From Megaleporinus macrocephalus (Eukaryota > Chordata > Actinopteri > Characiformes > Anostomidae), in assembly GCA_021613375.1 (NCBI GenBank), contig CM038726.1:12222253-12286252 (forward strand): a stretch of DNA of 64,000 bases, in the 5' to 3' direction. The position numbers were made by a program, and so were the translations under genes. Under the pieces are notes generated by a model, which had not been told where the DNA came from, searched no databases, and worked only from the letters and a program-made list of their open reading frames with translations. Positions 45,842 through 59,627 of the stretch are shown here, one piece after another; the stretch's first letter is position 1, and each line of letters begins with the position of its first letter.

Positions 45842-47546
45842 CTACAGCCCTGTAAGATCTACTATTGCTTTAATGAAAATGGTATCGTCTCGCAGATAAG
45901 AACTCTTGCCTGCCAACTTAGCCAGGGGGCAGAAGAGAGGGCAGCCACTGGCGATGTTCATCTCACTAATTGGCCGTTGGAAAGATGTGGAGCTGATGTC
46001 AGGTCTGAACGCATCGATGATGTGCTCCCGGTTGTTTTGGTCCAACAGCATCAGAGTTACCTGTAAAAGAAAAGCATTCAGTAACTGCTCTCATTAAAAC
46101 AAGAGATTTACAAGAGAGATTAGAGGTTTAAAGTTTACAACATAAGACTAACATAGGAGTCCACACAAATACATAAGAGATATGATACTAAGACAAAAAG
46201 TGTAGTGATTATGTAGCTTCACACAGAGTAGACTACAGAGTGTACTCTCCCAGGCTGGGGAAAAAAAAGATCAGCCAAGCAGCAATCGCTGATTGTTTTG
46301 GCTTCAACAGAGTCCAGATTTAAACCCTACAGAGAATAAAATGTTTTATATGAAACAAAACAACATTGGCAATGTCAGTTTAAAGCCATCAGTGCTGAAC
46401 AATACTAAGCATTACGGACTCTCCGTATAATACTGCTACACTTCACTATTAAAAGAAATTAAAGGAAAAGACTTCCCATACTATATCACTTTATCAGTTT
46501 GTGTAAGGACTTGTTGTTAAGGCTATTAAAAACTTGGCCAATGTTTTTGCCTGGAATTTTATTGTCAAACCAACAACTACTGCCTCTAACAGAAGCTCTA
46601 AAAGAAAATCAATATGTCTTCCAGAAACGACAACATATTGCCATCATGAAACAATCCCTGGAATAGTAACTTTTAAGAAAAACAAACTCTGTTGGTTCAT
46701 TTATTAATTTATTAAACATATGGCATGAAAAGAAAAAAAAATAAAACTTCTGCTGTACTGGTCATTTTAGGTGCCTTACTTTCATTATAACATTAACACA
46801 ACAAACTTGATTTGTTAAATTAAAAAAAAATTGAAAATAATTTTTGAGAAATACATTTATTTATTTATGTTTATTTGCATCTGTACTCTAATGACACAAA
46901 AAAACTGCCAAAAAAATGCTGCTAAGTTACCTAGGACTTTTGCACAGTACTGTGGTCCACATTTCTTCTGCTGACTAAGACAAGTGGAGCACAATATAAA
47001 GACAATAGTCTAAACTACTGTGAAATAAGAAGATGTCAAAGTAAGAGATGAGGAATGTGCAGTCACCTTCTGGCTGAAAGGCCACTTGAGCAGAGCGTCA
47101 TATTTTCCCCTCATCACCACGAAGAAGAGTGAGAGGTGCGTTCCTCTGCCTGTGCCATCTCCGTTCAGATACAGCCTCAAACACATCTTATAGCCATACT
47201 TACTGGAGTAGAAGGCTGAAACATATGACATGGAAAAAGAGGCACTGATGCTTTATTCACCATAATGAAAGAAAAAGCTGTCTGCGTGAATGAAAGGGGG
47301 ATTTTACTCATTGAGATAAACAGAAAGTGAAAATGGGCAGCTAACATTTGAAGTCACACTTTTTATTTGGATATAAACACTGAAACTGAAACCACAATTT
47401 TATAAATGCGATCAACAGATTTGGCTCATCAAAACACTAAAGCTAGAAATGAGTGATTCTAAAAAATTTCCAATTTAGTATTCTGGTTTTCACAAAGTAG
47501 GAATGTTCTCAAATCACACTGTTTCAGGTGTGTGGGTGGGGTGGGG

Positions 47547-47630
<84 letters not shown>

Positions 47631-50600
47631 GAAATGGGTGTTTGGGTTTGTCTACAGACAAGGCAAACTCTTAATTACTTGAATAACCAACGTGTTGATT
47701 GGCAGACTACCTAACATACAAATACAAACAACAGTGCCTTATCACAGTTTCAGAACTATTATAAATGGTAAACTCACCAGGTGAGAACATGGCAGGGGAT
47801 CGTCCAGCCAGTGCCTCCTGCCTGCGGCGAGAGAACTCAGATATTTTCCAAACAAACACACCATCGTAAGTGCAGAACTGTAGCTCTCGTAGAGCTTGTT
47901 CTGATTCAGCCAGCTGCAAATCACGCATGGTCAGGGTCCGCTCCAGCTGGCGCACCTGTCATTACACACACAGGCCAATGCAAGATTAACTCAAGAGCCG
48001 GATTATAATACAAAGCACTCTCCTCGATTCTACTTTAGCCTCGGCAAAACATCAAATTAATCTTTAATATTTTTAACATTTATAAAAGTCAACTACAGAT
48101 AACAAAACTCTTTACACAAATTACACACAAAGGTTAATAACTTGGTTGTGTTCTTTTCAGTTGTCTGGAGCAGAAAGCACACCTCCATTAAAAACATGAC
48201 TCTCCAATACTGATTATTAATAAAAGTGGCAAGACTATCTTTTTTATTTGCACATGAATATGCAAAAAACAAACAAACAAACAAAGAAAATAAACATTAA
48301 TGGGTTTGAAAGGTGCACTCTGCCCAACATGGAAAATGTAACATGTAAACATGTAGCCTTTTATGGCAGTGCTGTAGCATCTTAAGATTTTCTGCTTCTT
48401 ATTTGGGTGAGTTGCTTAATTTTTATTCCCTTTTTTTGTTGGATTATTTTTTTACCAAAGAAAAAGTTTGATGGCTAATGGAGGTTACAGCTATATCGCT
48501 CATGTTAGCTAGCATTGTAGATATATTTATTAGCCTTTAAACTAGCGGCTAGCACTCAAGAGTTTTCGACCAGTATGGGGTTTAATAATAAATTGAGTAA
48601 TGCTGGGTACTGCAGTGAGATTGGACAAAACCATAAAAATGATGCAGTGCAGCACTACAAAATATTGGACATCATAAATATGTTCTGAATGATAAACCAT
48701 TTCACATTATCCTCTATAAACAACAATAAACAAAGTTAGTAAATATATCTAAATATATGTCGTAGATAGAGTTATATTAATTAAACAGGTTATACAACAA
48801 AAAAATGGAAACACCTCTTGAAACGAAGGATGAACAAAGTAGGATGGATAAATGTATGGCAGAGACAGCAACAACAGTTCTGCCACTCACATATGCTGGG
48901 AAAAAAATGCTGGATTCTTGGAGTTCGCTAAATTTCAAGAACGAAAATCTGACTTTACAGAATCTGCGGGTTCATCCTGGACCTGGGGCCGACCATGGTC
49001 TTCTGCTGGTGTTTCAATTTTTTATTCTATACCTGTCTATACCACTAACACCAGACTCTAAATTCCAAAACACTTATTCTGCTTAGACTGAGATGTTAAA
49101 TCTAATGTATTCCATGGCATCGCTTTAAGTCATTACCTAAGCGAAGATGTGGTGCCCTCTAAGGAATGGCCAAAAGGCACATGGAACATCAGCTGTGCGG
49201 AAAGGAAAAAAAAAACCACTACGATAAACCTGGCTTAATTAAGTGCTCTACTATATTTTTGGAGGTGTAGGGCTTTCTCTGTTGCTGTGGAAAGGTCATA
49301 CCTTATTGGATAAGTTCTCAATTTTCTCTTGGTCCAACTGGTGCTGGCGCGTTAAAGCTTCTAGTCTAAGGGCGGTGCGTTCCACCTCTCGATTCAACAC
49401 GCACACTATGTTCTCCAATGCAGTCATCTTTTGCTGGACGCCAGGGCCTCCTGCTGCATTGTGGGCAGCGGCGTGCACCCCAGGTGGAGCTGCATCTTCA
49501 GGCCCGCGGTACAGCCCAAGCCCCGAGTCATCCTGCCACTCTCCTGGCCCATCAGAGTTCAAGCGCACGGAGGACAGCACAGCCAGCATGAGCCGCAGGT
49601 GCTCAGTGATACTGGTCTGCTCGTGTTCGTGCTGTTTGCCATTGTCAACCTACAGAGGTACAAACAGCAGCGGTTAATGTCCGGTATTATCCCTCATTCA
49701 AATAGCAGTTCAAGCTGAAACACTCCTTACAACTTTGTAAAGGGCTAAACTGCTGTCTGTAACTGTAAGTAAATGTGTTGGTTTTAATGAAATCCCAAAA
49801 ACAATAAATTCACTAGGAGCTATTTTTGCAGCCTAGCTTCCACTTACTGACTGAATGGTATGCTTTGAAATGTATATATATGCACTTTGCTATACTATAG
49901 GAAATAAACACATAGCTTAACGACTTACATTATACTTTAGTTATTTGATAAACTTTGAACATCCAAAAAAAACAAAAGCAGACATAAAGTCAATTATTTA
50001 AATCAAAAGACATTGTGATTCTAATAAAAATTTCTTCTTACATTAACGCTGTGCTACACGTGGCTACAGTTGTTTTTTGCTTCATTTGTTGTGCTACAAG
50101 CGATTCTGGGATCTGGAGTTTCTGGCTAGATATAATATAGAATCTGATTTGTTCTCCTATCTGCTGATATTTGATCCATCATCCAATCAGACAGATGAAA
50201 TCTCTACTCTTAAAGCCAATGTGATCCAGAAGTCATAAAACATTTTCCTTCTATACTGTGAAATGTTTCCAAGTGAAACATGATATCGTTAGGAGGGTCT
50301 GTGAGGTAATGGATGGATTATCTTCCCCTGTCTGCTGATGCACTATGCATACAGACAAAATACTAAATTCAGGGCACAAAAAGAATAGAGCTTAAACCAA
50401 TGACAGGAATTGACCCTGGAGATTTTTGTTGTTTTTTTTTACTTGCAGTGTTGCGTGTCAACAGTAGATGGCAGCTCACCAAAATATATCTCAACTTAGA
50501 GTAAGAATGTGATTAGTCTGGGAGGGGCACCAAGAAGAAAACAGCTTAGGGACGAACTGCAAGGAGTAGGTGCTATTTATTTTTGTTTGTTTACACTGTA

Positions 50601-53555
50601 ACTACAGTACAGCGCAGTACGCTTTTTTTACACAACACTCTTTCAAGATGTGCTGTTAATCTTTCGCTACTCTGTTTGTGCTATGGTAGCAGGATGATGT
50701 ATTCTTTCCGTAAACAACGCTCACAGAAAGATATTCCAAAACAAAGTTTATGCCGAATATGAGTCAGTTGTGTATTTTTAGCATGTGAAAATGTCCACTG
50801 ATATGGAGGTGGGGACTTTTCCAGCCCATGACGGAGCCTGTATGAATAATTATCTGATGGACAAGTTAAAGTCAAATGTTAAAAGAGGTTTAGAACCATG
50901 GAACATTATTCAAAAACTTAAAAACTGGTACACGTCATGCGTTACAGGTAAGTGCAGCATGTTGTTGAGTTGTTTTCTCACATGAAAAAGAAATACCAGA
51001 ATGTGAAGCATGCCACCAATGTTGAATTTGGTTTGCTAACAGGTTGATTCATAATAGCTAAGCCTTTAGGTCATTGGAACATGTGGAACATAATGTTCAA
51101 GTGAATGGCCCACATACTTCCTCATGCCCTTTGTCCCGTACACGCATTAATCTTTTAGAGAAGCCTCTGATAACCTACATGTGTGATAATTTCTGAAGCC
51201 TGACAATCTGATGTCTGTCTGATCTTTACCTGTAGTCATGATTTAAGCTAGCTGCTGTTGCTGCTGATCTGGTGTGGAGTTCATAATGTTATTTACATAT
51301 TCTTAACAAATTCTAAACATTAGCACTGAAAAATAAATTGTGTTATCCAATTGTTAATGTCTACAGTGTGTTTTTGTATCAGTTTAAAAGGCAAGGCATT
51401 AGCCAACTAGTATAGTAAAACTTGTGCTTGTGTTCCACAGTAACTAGTAGCTATTTTCTAGCTATTTTCCTGGATCAAAATTGGAATTTCATCCCTGGAT
51501 GAAATATGTGCCTGAATCCAAGAATTTCATGACACCTTTATATGGAACTTTTAAGTCATTAATACAAAAGAAAGGTTGATTGTTTCAGATTACTCTCAAT
51601 GCGCAGACAGCTGTTTATGAGAAAAAAACAACAACATTTTGAAGCTAACTTTAATCAAAATTTAAGGTTTTTAGGCTTTGCTTTTAGCTATCCTTCAGTC
51701 AATAAAGCTCTTATGCCAGAGAACCAGGGACCTCATAGAACTAGCACAGTTTTGTGTGCGTCAAGCTGCATAAGAGTGAAAGAAAATATGTTTTGTTTTT
51801 TTTAAATGTCGACTAGGACAGAATTTTTTTTATCTTTCCAGTTATCACAGGTTCAGCTTTGCTGTGGTCTTTCCCGTATGATGATAATACTAGCTTTCAT
51901 ATGAGACAGTCTGGGTTTGTCCCACATTACAGGATGCTTAGTCAAAGATATTAAACACCATCCAGTTTAGACTGGACGGAACACACTTTACACCACAGGG
52001 TTATTTAGAATGCTAATTATTTAAGACTTCCCTGAAATCAGGATACCTTTTACAAGTGTCAAATGAAGCAAACTGGCCTCAAAATCGCTCCTTATCCAGT
52101 ACTGTGGCAGGCATTACTTGGATATGTGCAAATGTCTATCCTCTTGACTGCAGCTAGGTTGCGACCAATATTATTTGGCCAATAATCAGCTTATATTAAC
52201 AATTAAGATTGATTTGCTAAGAAGCTCCTAGTGCTAAAATATAAGTAAAACACTATTTTACTGTAACTACTGGAATCCAAAAATTATAATCCGTTAACAG
52301 AATATTTGGCATCACTAGTATTAGTGATGAATCAGCACAGGTGAGGCCCTAACTGAAACTTGCGGGAAATGATAAATAGGGAGTAAGCAAGTTACAAGCA
52401 CAGTACCAAATGTACTTCTGAAAATTGTATTAAGCATTTATGCAAATATGTTCTGAGAAATCCATACACACCACTGCTCTGCAGCCAATTTCGCTAAACT
52501 GACACGCTGACTTGGACTTGGCACATGATTTGCTATGTTCTGGAAACTGTGGAGAGAGAACAAGAGAAATTACAGTGTTTGATAATGGTCTCTTATGCAT
52601 TCTCAGGATCACAACATGCTGTGAAAAGGTTAAGAACGTGGGTAGCACTAGTCATACCAATATAACAACATACAGCGCCTACTTTGCTTAAAGAAGACGA
52701 TCTGGCCTGTACTAACATTTACAACACCCAGCATGTGCGTGTGGAAGTTTGCTTTCATGTTTCAAAATGACAGTTTCAATAAAGAAACAAAACTGCTAAC
52801 CACTGAAAGTAAAACCCACTAACCTTCTCTCTGGGGATCTTCTTTTTACCACAGTCTTTGCATTGCATGGGAAATTTCTGGCAAATCTCATCATGTGCCT
52901 GTAACAAAATTAATAAATGTGGTAAAATAGGTTTATTGGAGGTAAGCTTTTCCTTCCTACGAAAGAAATGATCGTGTGAGCAAAAAACAGAAAACAAGAG
53001 ATTGCATCACTTTACTGAGAACAACCTCTGTGGCATTTCCACAGAATCTATTTCTCAACATTGGGGTTGCCAGAGTAGTATTTTTTCATGATTTCGAAGC
53101 TGCTAACTTGTGAACTAAGCACATAATCTGCAATCAACGTATTTACAATTATGCATGATTTATTTAGTGTTTAGTTACTTACCTTAATGTCTTTGAAGCT
53201 GAAGGAGACTTTGCAGTACTTGCAGTTGAGAGTCCTGGCTTCACACTCTCTCTCATTATGACGATCTTTCTCAGTAAGTAGGACAAACATTTCACATGCT
53301 TCACACTTCACACGCTCAAATTCACATCGCCCTTCATGCTGCACCTGTGGAAGCATGTACAAGTTTAAATTAAAAATAATCACAGTAACCACTGACCTTA
53401 TCAGACACCCAATAACCAGGGATACAATCAACTACTTTGGGTCTGTCCATAGTAGCCTGTTATCAACCACCTAGAGAAGTCAAGACAAGCACATTTCCTC
53501 AAAGAACAGTAAAGATGCAAAACATTTTGGCGACCAAAATAGATCACTGATAACA

Positions 53556-53597
<42 letters not shown>

Positions 53598-56500
53598 GTC
53601 CAATATTTAAAGTTTGGCCAACAACTGATCATGCCGTCAACTGTTTTTTTAACTAGCACACACACTGAAGCATGTGCAGACATCAGCAGTGACTCTTCTT
53701 CTAGAACCTTATGGGGTTCTCTGCAGCTTGCTTTGGGACTTTGAGACTGTATACCGTAGGCATGTAATGGTTTAGACATTTTACTAAATGCAAAGTATAT
53801 GAAGTTGTATCAGTGTCACCAGAACTTGAACCTGAAATCATGTTTTTGAAAAAAAACAACAATTTTGCAGGTCAAATTTTTTAATAACACCATATTTCAC
53901 ATACTTTTTTTTTCCAAAAACATGATTTCAGGTTCAAATTCTGGTGGCACTGATTCAAGTCATATTCCAGTTCAAGTTCCATTCATTAAAATTACATGTT
54001 ATGTCATAGCCGAGTGAGCTCTTTTAGCGTGCAGCCTTTAGACTTAGACTTTTTAGTTGTTGTTTTTTGTTTTATAGCTTCATGTTAGATTTATCCTTTG
54101 GTAATGATGATCTTGAACATCTTGTTTACTTAAAAATATAATTCTTATTTATTAATTTTTTTGTGTCAAATACAAAAATAATAACACTACTTCCCCAGTT
54201 CCAAAAAAGTTGGGACGCTGTATGTAAAAAAATAAATATATGCAAATAAAACCAAAATGCAATGATTTGCAAATCTCATATACCTATATTTTATTCACAA
54301 TAGAGCATAGGCCATATATATGATGTTTGAAGTGAGACATTTTAATCATGAAAATGATCATCTGAAACTTGATTGCAGAAACACATCTTTAGGTTGAAAC
54401 AACGCTATGGCTACCACTGTGTACCATCTCCTTTTTATTTTACAACAATTTGTAAACATTTGGGAAATGAGCAGACAAACTACTGGATTTTTCATTTTAT
54501 GATGCACCAAATGTTTTCTACTGGCGAAGGTCTGAACTGCAGGCAGGCCAGTTCAGCACCCTGACTCTTCTTGTGTGAAGCCATGCTGTTGTGATGGATA
54601 CAGTGTGAGGTTTTCCATTTTGCCTCAGTCAGTTTTGGCCCAGAGAAGACAGTGGCATTTCTGGATGGTGTTGACATACGGCTTCTTTATACGGCTTCTT
54701 CTTTGCATGACACACAGTAGATTGTACGGCAAACTGTTCAGAGACAATGATTTCTGAAAGTGTTTTTGAGCCCATACAGTGATTTCCACCACAAAATAAT
54801 GGCTGTTTTTAATGCAGTGGCACCTGAGGGCCTTAAGATACTGAGCATCCAGTATTGACCATCGGGCCTCGTCACTTGCGCATTGAAATTTCTCCAGATT
54901 CTATTGATAGTATGTTCTGTAGATGGTGGAATATCCAAAGTCTTTGCAATTTTATGCTGATCAACATTTTTCTGAAATTGTTCCAAAATTTTTATATGCA
55001 GTTTTTGCCCATGTTTGCGTCTGAGGGACTAATTCTCTGTACCCAGTATACCCAGTCATGTGAATTAAAAATTGTTCTTCCAGATGTTTTTATTAATTCC
55101 ACTTACTTTTCCAGACTTTTTTGATGTCATCAAGTTGTAAAGAAAATGTTAAAATGTCTCAGATATTTGTCTCTTTTGGTATGTGTTCTATGTACTATTG
55201 TGAATAAAATAAGGGTCTATGCGATATGCAAATCATTGCATTCTGTTTTTATTTACATTTATTACATTCTACACCGCATCCTACCTTTTGGAATTGGGGC
55301 AGCAGAAGAACTTTAATGAGAAAGTAGCTTCTTAATGAAAATAGCTTCTTAATGATAATGTAGTCTAAGGGGTAAATACACTGAGCTTCCTGAGCAAACA
55401 ATTGCTATCATTTATAGGCACAGACTTCCTGTAAACATAAAACCATTTTTGGTTACCTAAATATCCTTTCAGTGGAGTTTTCTCTACCAAACATTTTTTG
55501 TAAATTAGTTGTCTGGGTGTTACGAACCTTTATGTAAGTTTAGTGAACCTCCATACATTGTGAACAGGTCAAAGTTTTTTTATGACGTATATTCTCTATA
55601 TGGTATGTCTGGTAAAACATCTGGTTTGTGTTAACAATTCTAAAGCATAGAGCCTTTGTTCTCTGTTTTGCACGCTCAATATGGAAAACTCAATTGTACC
55701 ATATGTCTGTATGTCTGAAACTTCATGTATTTAAGCACAGCTCTGAACGCTAAGAAGTAAGAGGAACTTTAGGTGGAAACACGGGTGAAATAAGTGTAAG
55801 CTTTGGGGGGGGGGGGGTCAATGGCTTAAGACTATGAACAATAAAAGCAAAAGAAGTTCATTCTATCTTTTTAACAGTTACAGATAATACTGTGTAATGT
55901 AAATTTACAAACAGTCCAGTCCAGATAATGTCCAGATGGGGCTCAATGTTCTATTTGCACCAGCATCACTTTGTTAAAAAAAGACTCATGCAAATCCAAG
56001 CAGATAAAATGCAAATTGTTGCTGCCCAATGCAAAAACAAGTACCTCCGAAATGACAACGTTATAGTAGAGAACAGAAACCATCTTTACTTTTTTATTTC
56101 TAGTGGTCCCTTCATCATGTAACCTTCACAGCATATAAAGATCTATGTTTAAATAATATGGAAATATAGAAGTGGAGATACTTTTTTGTGGACAGCGACG
56201 AAATAAGATGTGATCAATTTCACTAACAAACTAGGTGCCTGGCTGAGAAAGAGCCAACAATGGTGATGAACTTTCACTGAAAGATGTGGCGCTAAACATT
56301 GTACATGTGACTGACTGTGGATTCATTTGGAGACTGATATATTATTATATATGAACCTACAATCATGGCAGTGTATTCTGACTAATTTCCATATAAACAT
56401 TAAACCAAAAATTCCATTAAACAGTGCAGCAGGGTTACTTCTTTAGACGGTACCAGGGTAAAAAAAATCTAATAGCACAAAAGAAAATTTAGCAGCATGC

Positions 56501-59344
56501 AGAAATACATTTGCAATCCTGTTTTAAAACTAAAAGCTCAAAGCAGACAGGAACAGGTTTAGCTTGTTTAGATTCAAAACCACCAGATAACAAATGCAAA
56601 CATCAACTTTAAAAACAGCTCCACCCCGAGAAGCATGAAGACTTTTATTTATGGTTCCAGAGTTTCCTGTTTAACCTGAATTGGGAGGGCAAAGCTTCAT
56701 CTTTGGTTTCAAGCATTTGCCCTTTGTCTACATTAGCTGCCTCACTGAACCTAGTCTAGTAAGACTGATGTTTAATTGCATCTAGAATGCAAGAACTCTA
56801 ATGCAACATCATGCTGCAATCTAGCTGCAAGCTGGAAAGCTCTGCAAAACTATGAACAAGCCTGAATGTCCACCAGCATGTTTAAACAAGTTTGCACAAA
56901 GATGACTGTATTTCTATTGGCTAACGAGACTAAGTCATATACTATAGCTCGACTAACATATTTACTGGGATGGCTCTACACAAACAAAGTTATGGAGTGA
57001 TTAAACTGATAATTGAGATAAAATAAGTAAGCCAAAAATACTTTGAAAACCAGAAAATAAAATCCATTTGAGAATGACTCAACTGGATAGAATGACTTTA
57101 CTGTCTAATTTAATTTCTTAGTCATTACTCATTGTAAAGAATCAGTTAGTCATTTCCTGACCTTTCTAAATACACTCAAATGACAGACCACACCAAAGTA
57201 CATCATCTAAGTGGAACTGAAAAGAATAAAGGAGGCATTTGAGTAATCAGCCTATCCATAATGATGTGGCAGTTATAGCTCTTGAGACTTTGCCCTTGTC
57301 AGAGAACCAATCTTACCTAACCATCAAGATATTCCCTGCTCATTTAAATTTAAATTTTTACATTTTTTACTTAACCCAAGTTTTAAATATGACATGTACA
57401 TATATCTTTTTTATCTTTACTCTTGAACAAACTCAGAATACGGGATCAGCTAAATCAGCATATGCAGGTCCATCTAGATCTAGATCTAGAAAAAAAAAAA
57501 ATGTGGGCGTCTGCAGTTTGAGTACATTATCTAGAGTTTCTCACACTGATATACAGCTGTTAAGCTGTGTGTGTCAGGGTGCTTTCCAGAGCTTTCAGGC
57601 TAGTATATTCGGTACTTTCCACCCCTCCCCCACAGCTCTCAGCGCCTTCCGCCTTGGTTTGGCACCAAGCAGTCTGGGGCGGGTGTTATGATTTAAACAG
57701 GCAGAAACCTGTTCAACCGAACTAAATTACAACCTTTGCATACACACTTTAAACTTTCAGATTCCGAAAAAACGAAACTAGTCTCACATACCCTCTAAGC
57801 ACAGGGTTCATTAAAACATACAGCAAAGTAGGGAAAGGGTACTCTTAATTTACCTCATAGTCTTTTAGTGTTCCAGTCCAACTACAGCCTTCATTGGGGC
57901 ATTTTGCTGGCAAGCCATCAATTTCTCTCCGAGCTGCATTGTCTGGAAATGCCTGAAGAAAACAGATTAAAGATAACATAACTAGGTCTGCAAAGCTAAA
58001 AAAGCTGGCATGCTCTTTTTGTCTACTACAGACACAATGAAAACATAAATTTTTTAATGTCAAGGTTTGACATTAAAGGACAGAATTGTAGGAGAAGAAA
58101 TACACTGCTCTTTATAATCTACAGAACAGCATTCCTACCTCACAGAAGTTGAGCATGGACAGATCCACTTCAAATATACCCTCAGCACGGCAGGCTTCAC
58201 AAGGTATGGGGCCAGAGCTGGTAAGGATAAAACAGGTTATCATAAACAGGACTATGTGGGTAAAATAATTAAAAGGCATCCATGAGACAGTTAACAGTTG
58301 ACAGCTCACGATTTACAAAGACAAATGAGAAAAAACATTTAAAAGACAGCATATAAAGCATCTACATTCAAATTAAAATTAAAAGTAGAAAAGTGGAACT
58401 GAACCTGTTCATCAGTTTCCAGTAAAAAAAGTTAAGATTAGAAAAAAAAGCAAGGGACTGTTGACTCACTTTTACCTCTCTTGGGTTTATTTTTGACTTT
58501 TGGGTGAAACTGCATCATAGGAATTGAAATAGTTTTCATAGGAATCATAGGGATAATTTTAACAAATGAATCAGTGAATGAATAAAAGTAAGAATAAATG
58601 AATAAAACACCCACTCCGCTCAGTTCCACTCCTCCTACTCCTTATGAAAGTTAGCTACTCTTCAAAGTCCACAAGAGCTGTTAAACGTTAACTCAACCAC
58701 AGGTTTCACTCTGTTTCCCATTAAACTGTGGAGGCAGGGATTTTGTATACATGGCAAATACAGTCATTTTCATATGAAAACCTATAAATTCCCATTATTA
58801 TTATTATTTTTTTTTTTACATCACTTTAAAAAGTTAATTGTTCTGTTGGTTGTGTATGTGTCATGATGAATGAATAATTTTTTTTAAGAATGTTTTGACC
58901 TTCTTACTGATTTCTTATGACAGCAAAGATAAGAACGCTGATATCCTGAATTTAAAACAACATTACTTTTGCAGAGCGTATCAAAGTAAGAATATAACAT
59001 GATATAACATTATCTTCAGCCACTAGGGTTAGACAAAGGCAGTAAATTGCAAGGGTAAAAGAATTGGACGGGTCTGAGCAAGCCTGTCAGGGAAGAAAAC
59101 TCCGGGGAGCATGGGGTAAGGGGAGCCTTTGGTACCTGGTGAGCTGCTTAAAACAAGATACACAGAAGCGATGTCCACATTGCGCCTGGAAGGGCTTTCT
59201 CAAGACTTCCTTGCACTGCTGGCACTGGTATTTAGGTTCCATGGAAACGGACAGCACCTGCCGCGATATTCCTGGTAACGTGTCCACCGAGGAGACCAAA
59301 GATGGACGTGCCATTCCCTTCCATTTACTCGTGATGCTGTTCAT
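45842..59344 (-). CDS. traf2: TNF receptor-associated factor 2
   Basis: Trimeric adaptor that links TNF-receptor-family complexes to cIAP ligases and NF-kB/JNK signalling. Coding exons in transcript order: 59344-59136, 58217-58139, 57952-57854, 53344-53183, 52898-52824, 52546-52472, 49649-49302, 47955-47778, 47215-47067, 46060-45842. All are in phase, giving 530 residues (human 501). A C3HC4 RING is intact (C41, C44, C56, H58, C61, C64, C76, C79). Zinc fingers follow ([42 protein letters not shown]), then a coiled coil with [15 protein letters not shown], then the TRAF-C domain from [13 protein letters not shown] through [29 protein letters not shown] to the terminal [12 protein letters not shown], which is nearly identical to human. 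I chose the ATG at 59344, one base inside an exon after acceptor CCAAG; a second in-frame ATG at 59314 would give 520 residues. The first 35 residues do not resemble the mammalian N-terminus. Converges with fbxw5. Confidence 0.97.
47548..47626. repeat. (AT)n microsatellite
   Basis: About 79 bases of perfect AT repeat in traf2 intron 8 (between exons 8 and 9), about 150 bases from the donor of exon 8. Confidence 0.97.
49650..52471 (-). other. traf2: traf2 intron 6
   Basis: A 2.8-kb AT-rich intron. Nothing recognisable as an exon, RNA gene or bounded element; open frames here (for example 50785-50985) show no family similarity. Confidence 0.7.
53559..53597. repeat. (ATT)n microsatellite
   Basis: Thirteen tandem ATT units in traf2 intron 3. 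Confidence 0.95.
53811..53952. repeat. Near-perfect foldback hairpin
   Basis: The left arm 53811-53850 (CAGTGTCACCAGAACTTGAA, then CCTGAAATCATGTTTTTG) is complementary to the right arm 53914-53952 (CAAAAACATGATTTCAGG, then TTCAAATTCTGGTGGCACTG) with about two mismatches over about 39 bp; the loop is about 63 bases. Low arm divergence suggests a recent non-autonomous insertion or a structured element. No coding. Confidence 0.85.
54193..55299 (-). mobile_element. Deleted Tc1/mariner-like element with transposase remnant
   Basis: The left edge CCCCAGTTCCAAAAAAGTTG and right edge CCTTTTGGAATTGGGG are complementary at their ends, and TGCAATGATTTGCAAAT near the left is matched by ATTTGCAAATCATTGCA-type sequence near the right, so inverted terminal repeats of about 80 bases bound 1107 bp. 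On the minus strand the interior reads [15 protein letters not shown] (helix-turn-helix) and then, in other frames, KPYVNTIQK and LLWAK, typical of a fish Tc1 transposase. The part with the catalytic core is mostly missing and stops occur, so it is inactive. It lies in traf2 intron 3. Confidence 0.8.
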
Positions 59345-59627
59345 CCTTGGAGACACGGAGAGCTGCTTAATATGCATATAAAATATTGAACGTCATTACG
59401 CATACAATGCTGAACCAATATTTGACATGAGTGAACTGAATATCCACTAAAACATTGGTAAACAATAAGAATATGGGCCTGGCAGACAGCCAGCAGGTGG
59501 TATTTCTACTCAATTTACTCTAACCACAAGAGGGCGTCAAAACTCCTTCTCAGGATGCTTTCTGAGATATCAAGCCACCAACCTACGCTCATTCAGGACT
59601 AGCTTTAACTGCTATATTGGTTTACAT

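Larger units (their letters stand above)
53345..57853 (-). other. traf2: traf2 intron 3
   Basis: The largest internal traf2 intron (4.5 kb). It holds an (ATT)n run, a short foldback (53811-53952), a deleted Tc1-like element (54193-55299), a 13-base G run (55805-55817) and a TCGCTGTCCA-type terminus near 56190 without a visible partner. No coding exon was recognised between 55300 and 57853. Confidence 0.7.

Noticed and set aside
57470..57490. Palindromic run of TCTAGA units
   Set aside because: Only three short units next to an A run, probably a small chance tandem repeat.
57239..57691. 150-residue open frame on the plus strand
   Set aside because: Begins at TTG rather than ATG, runs through AT-rich and pyrimidine-rich intron sequence opposite traf2 and has no family resemblance.
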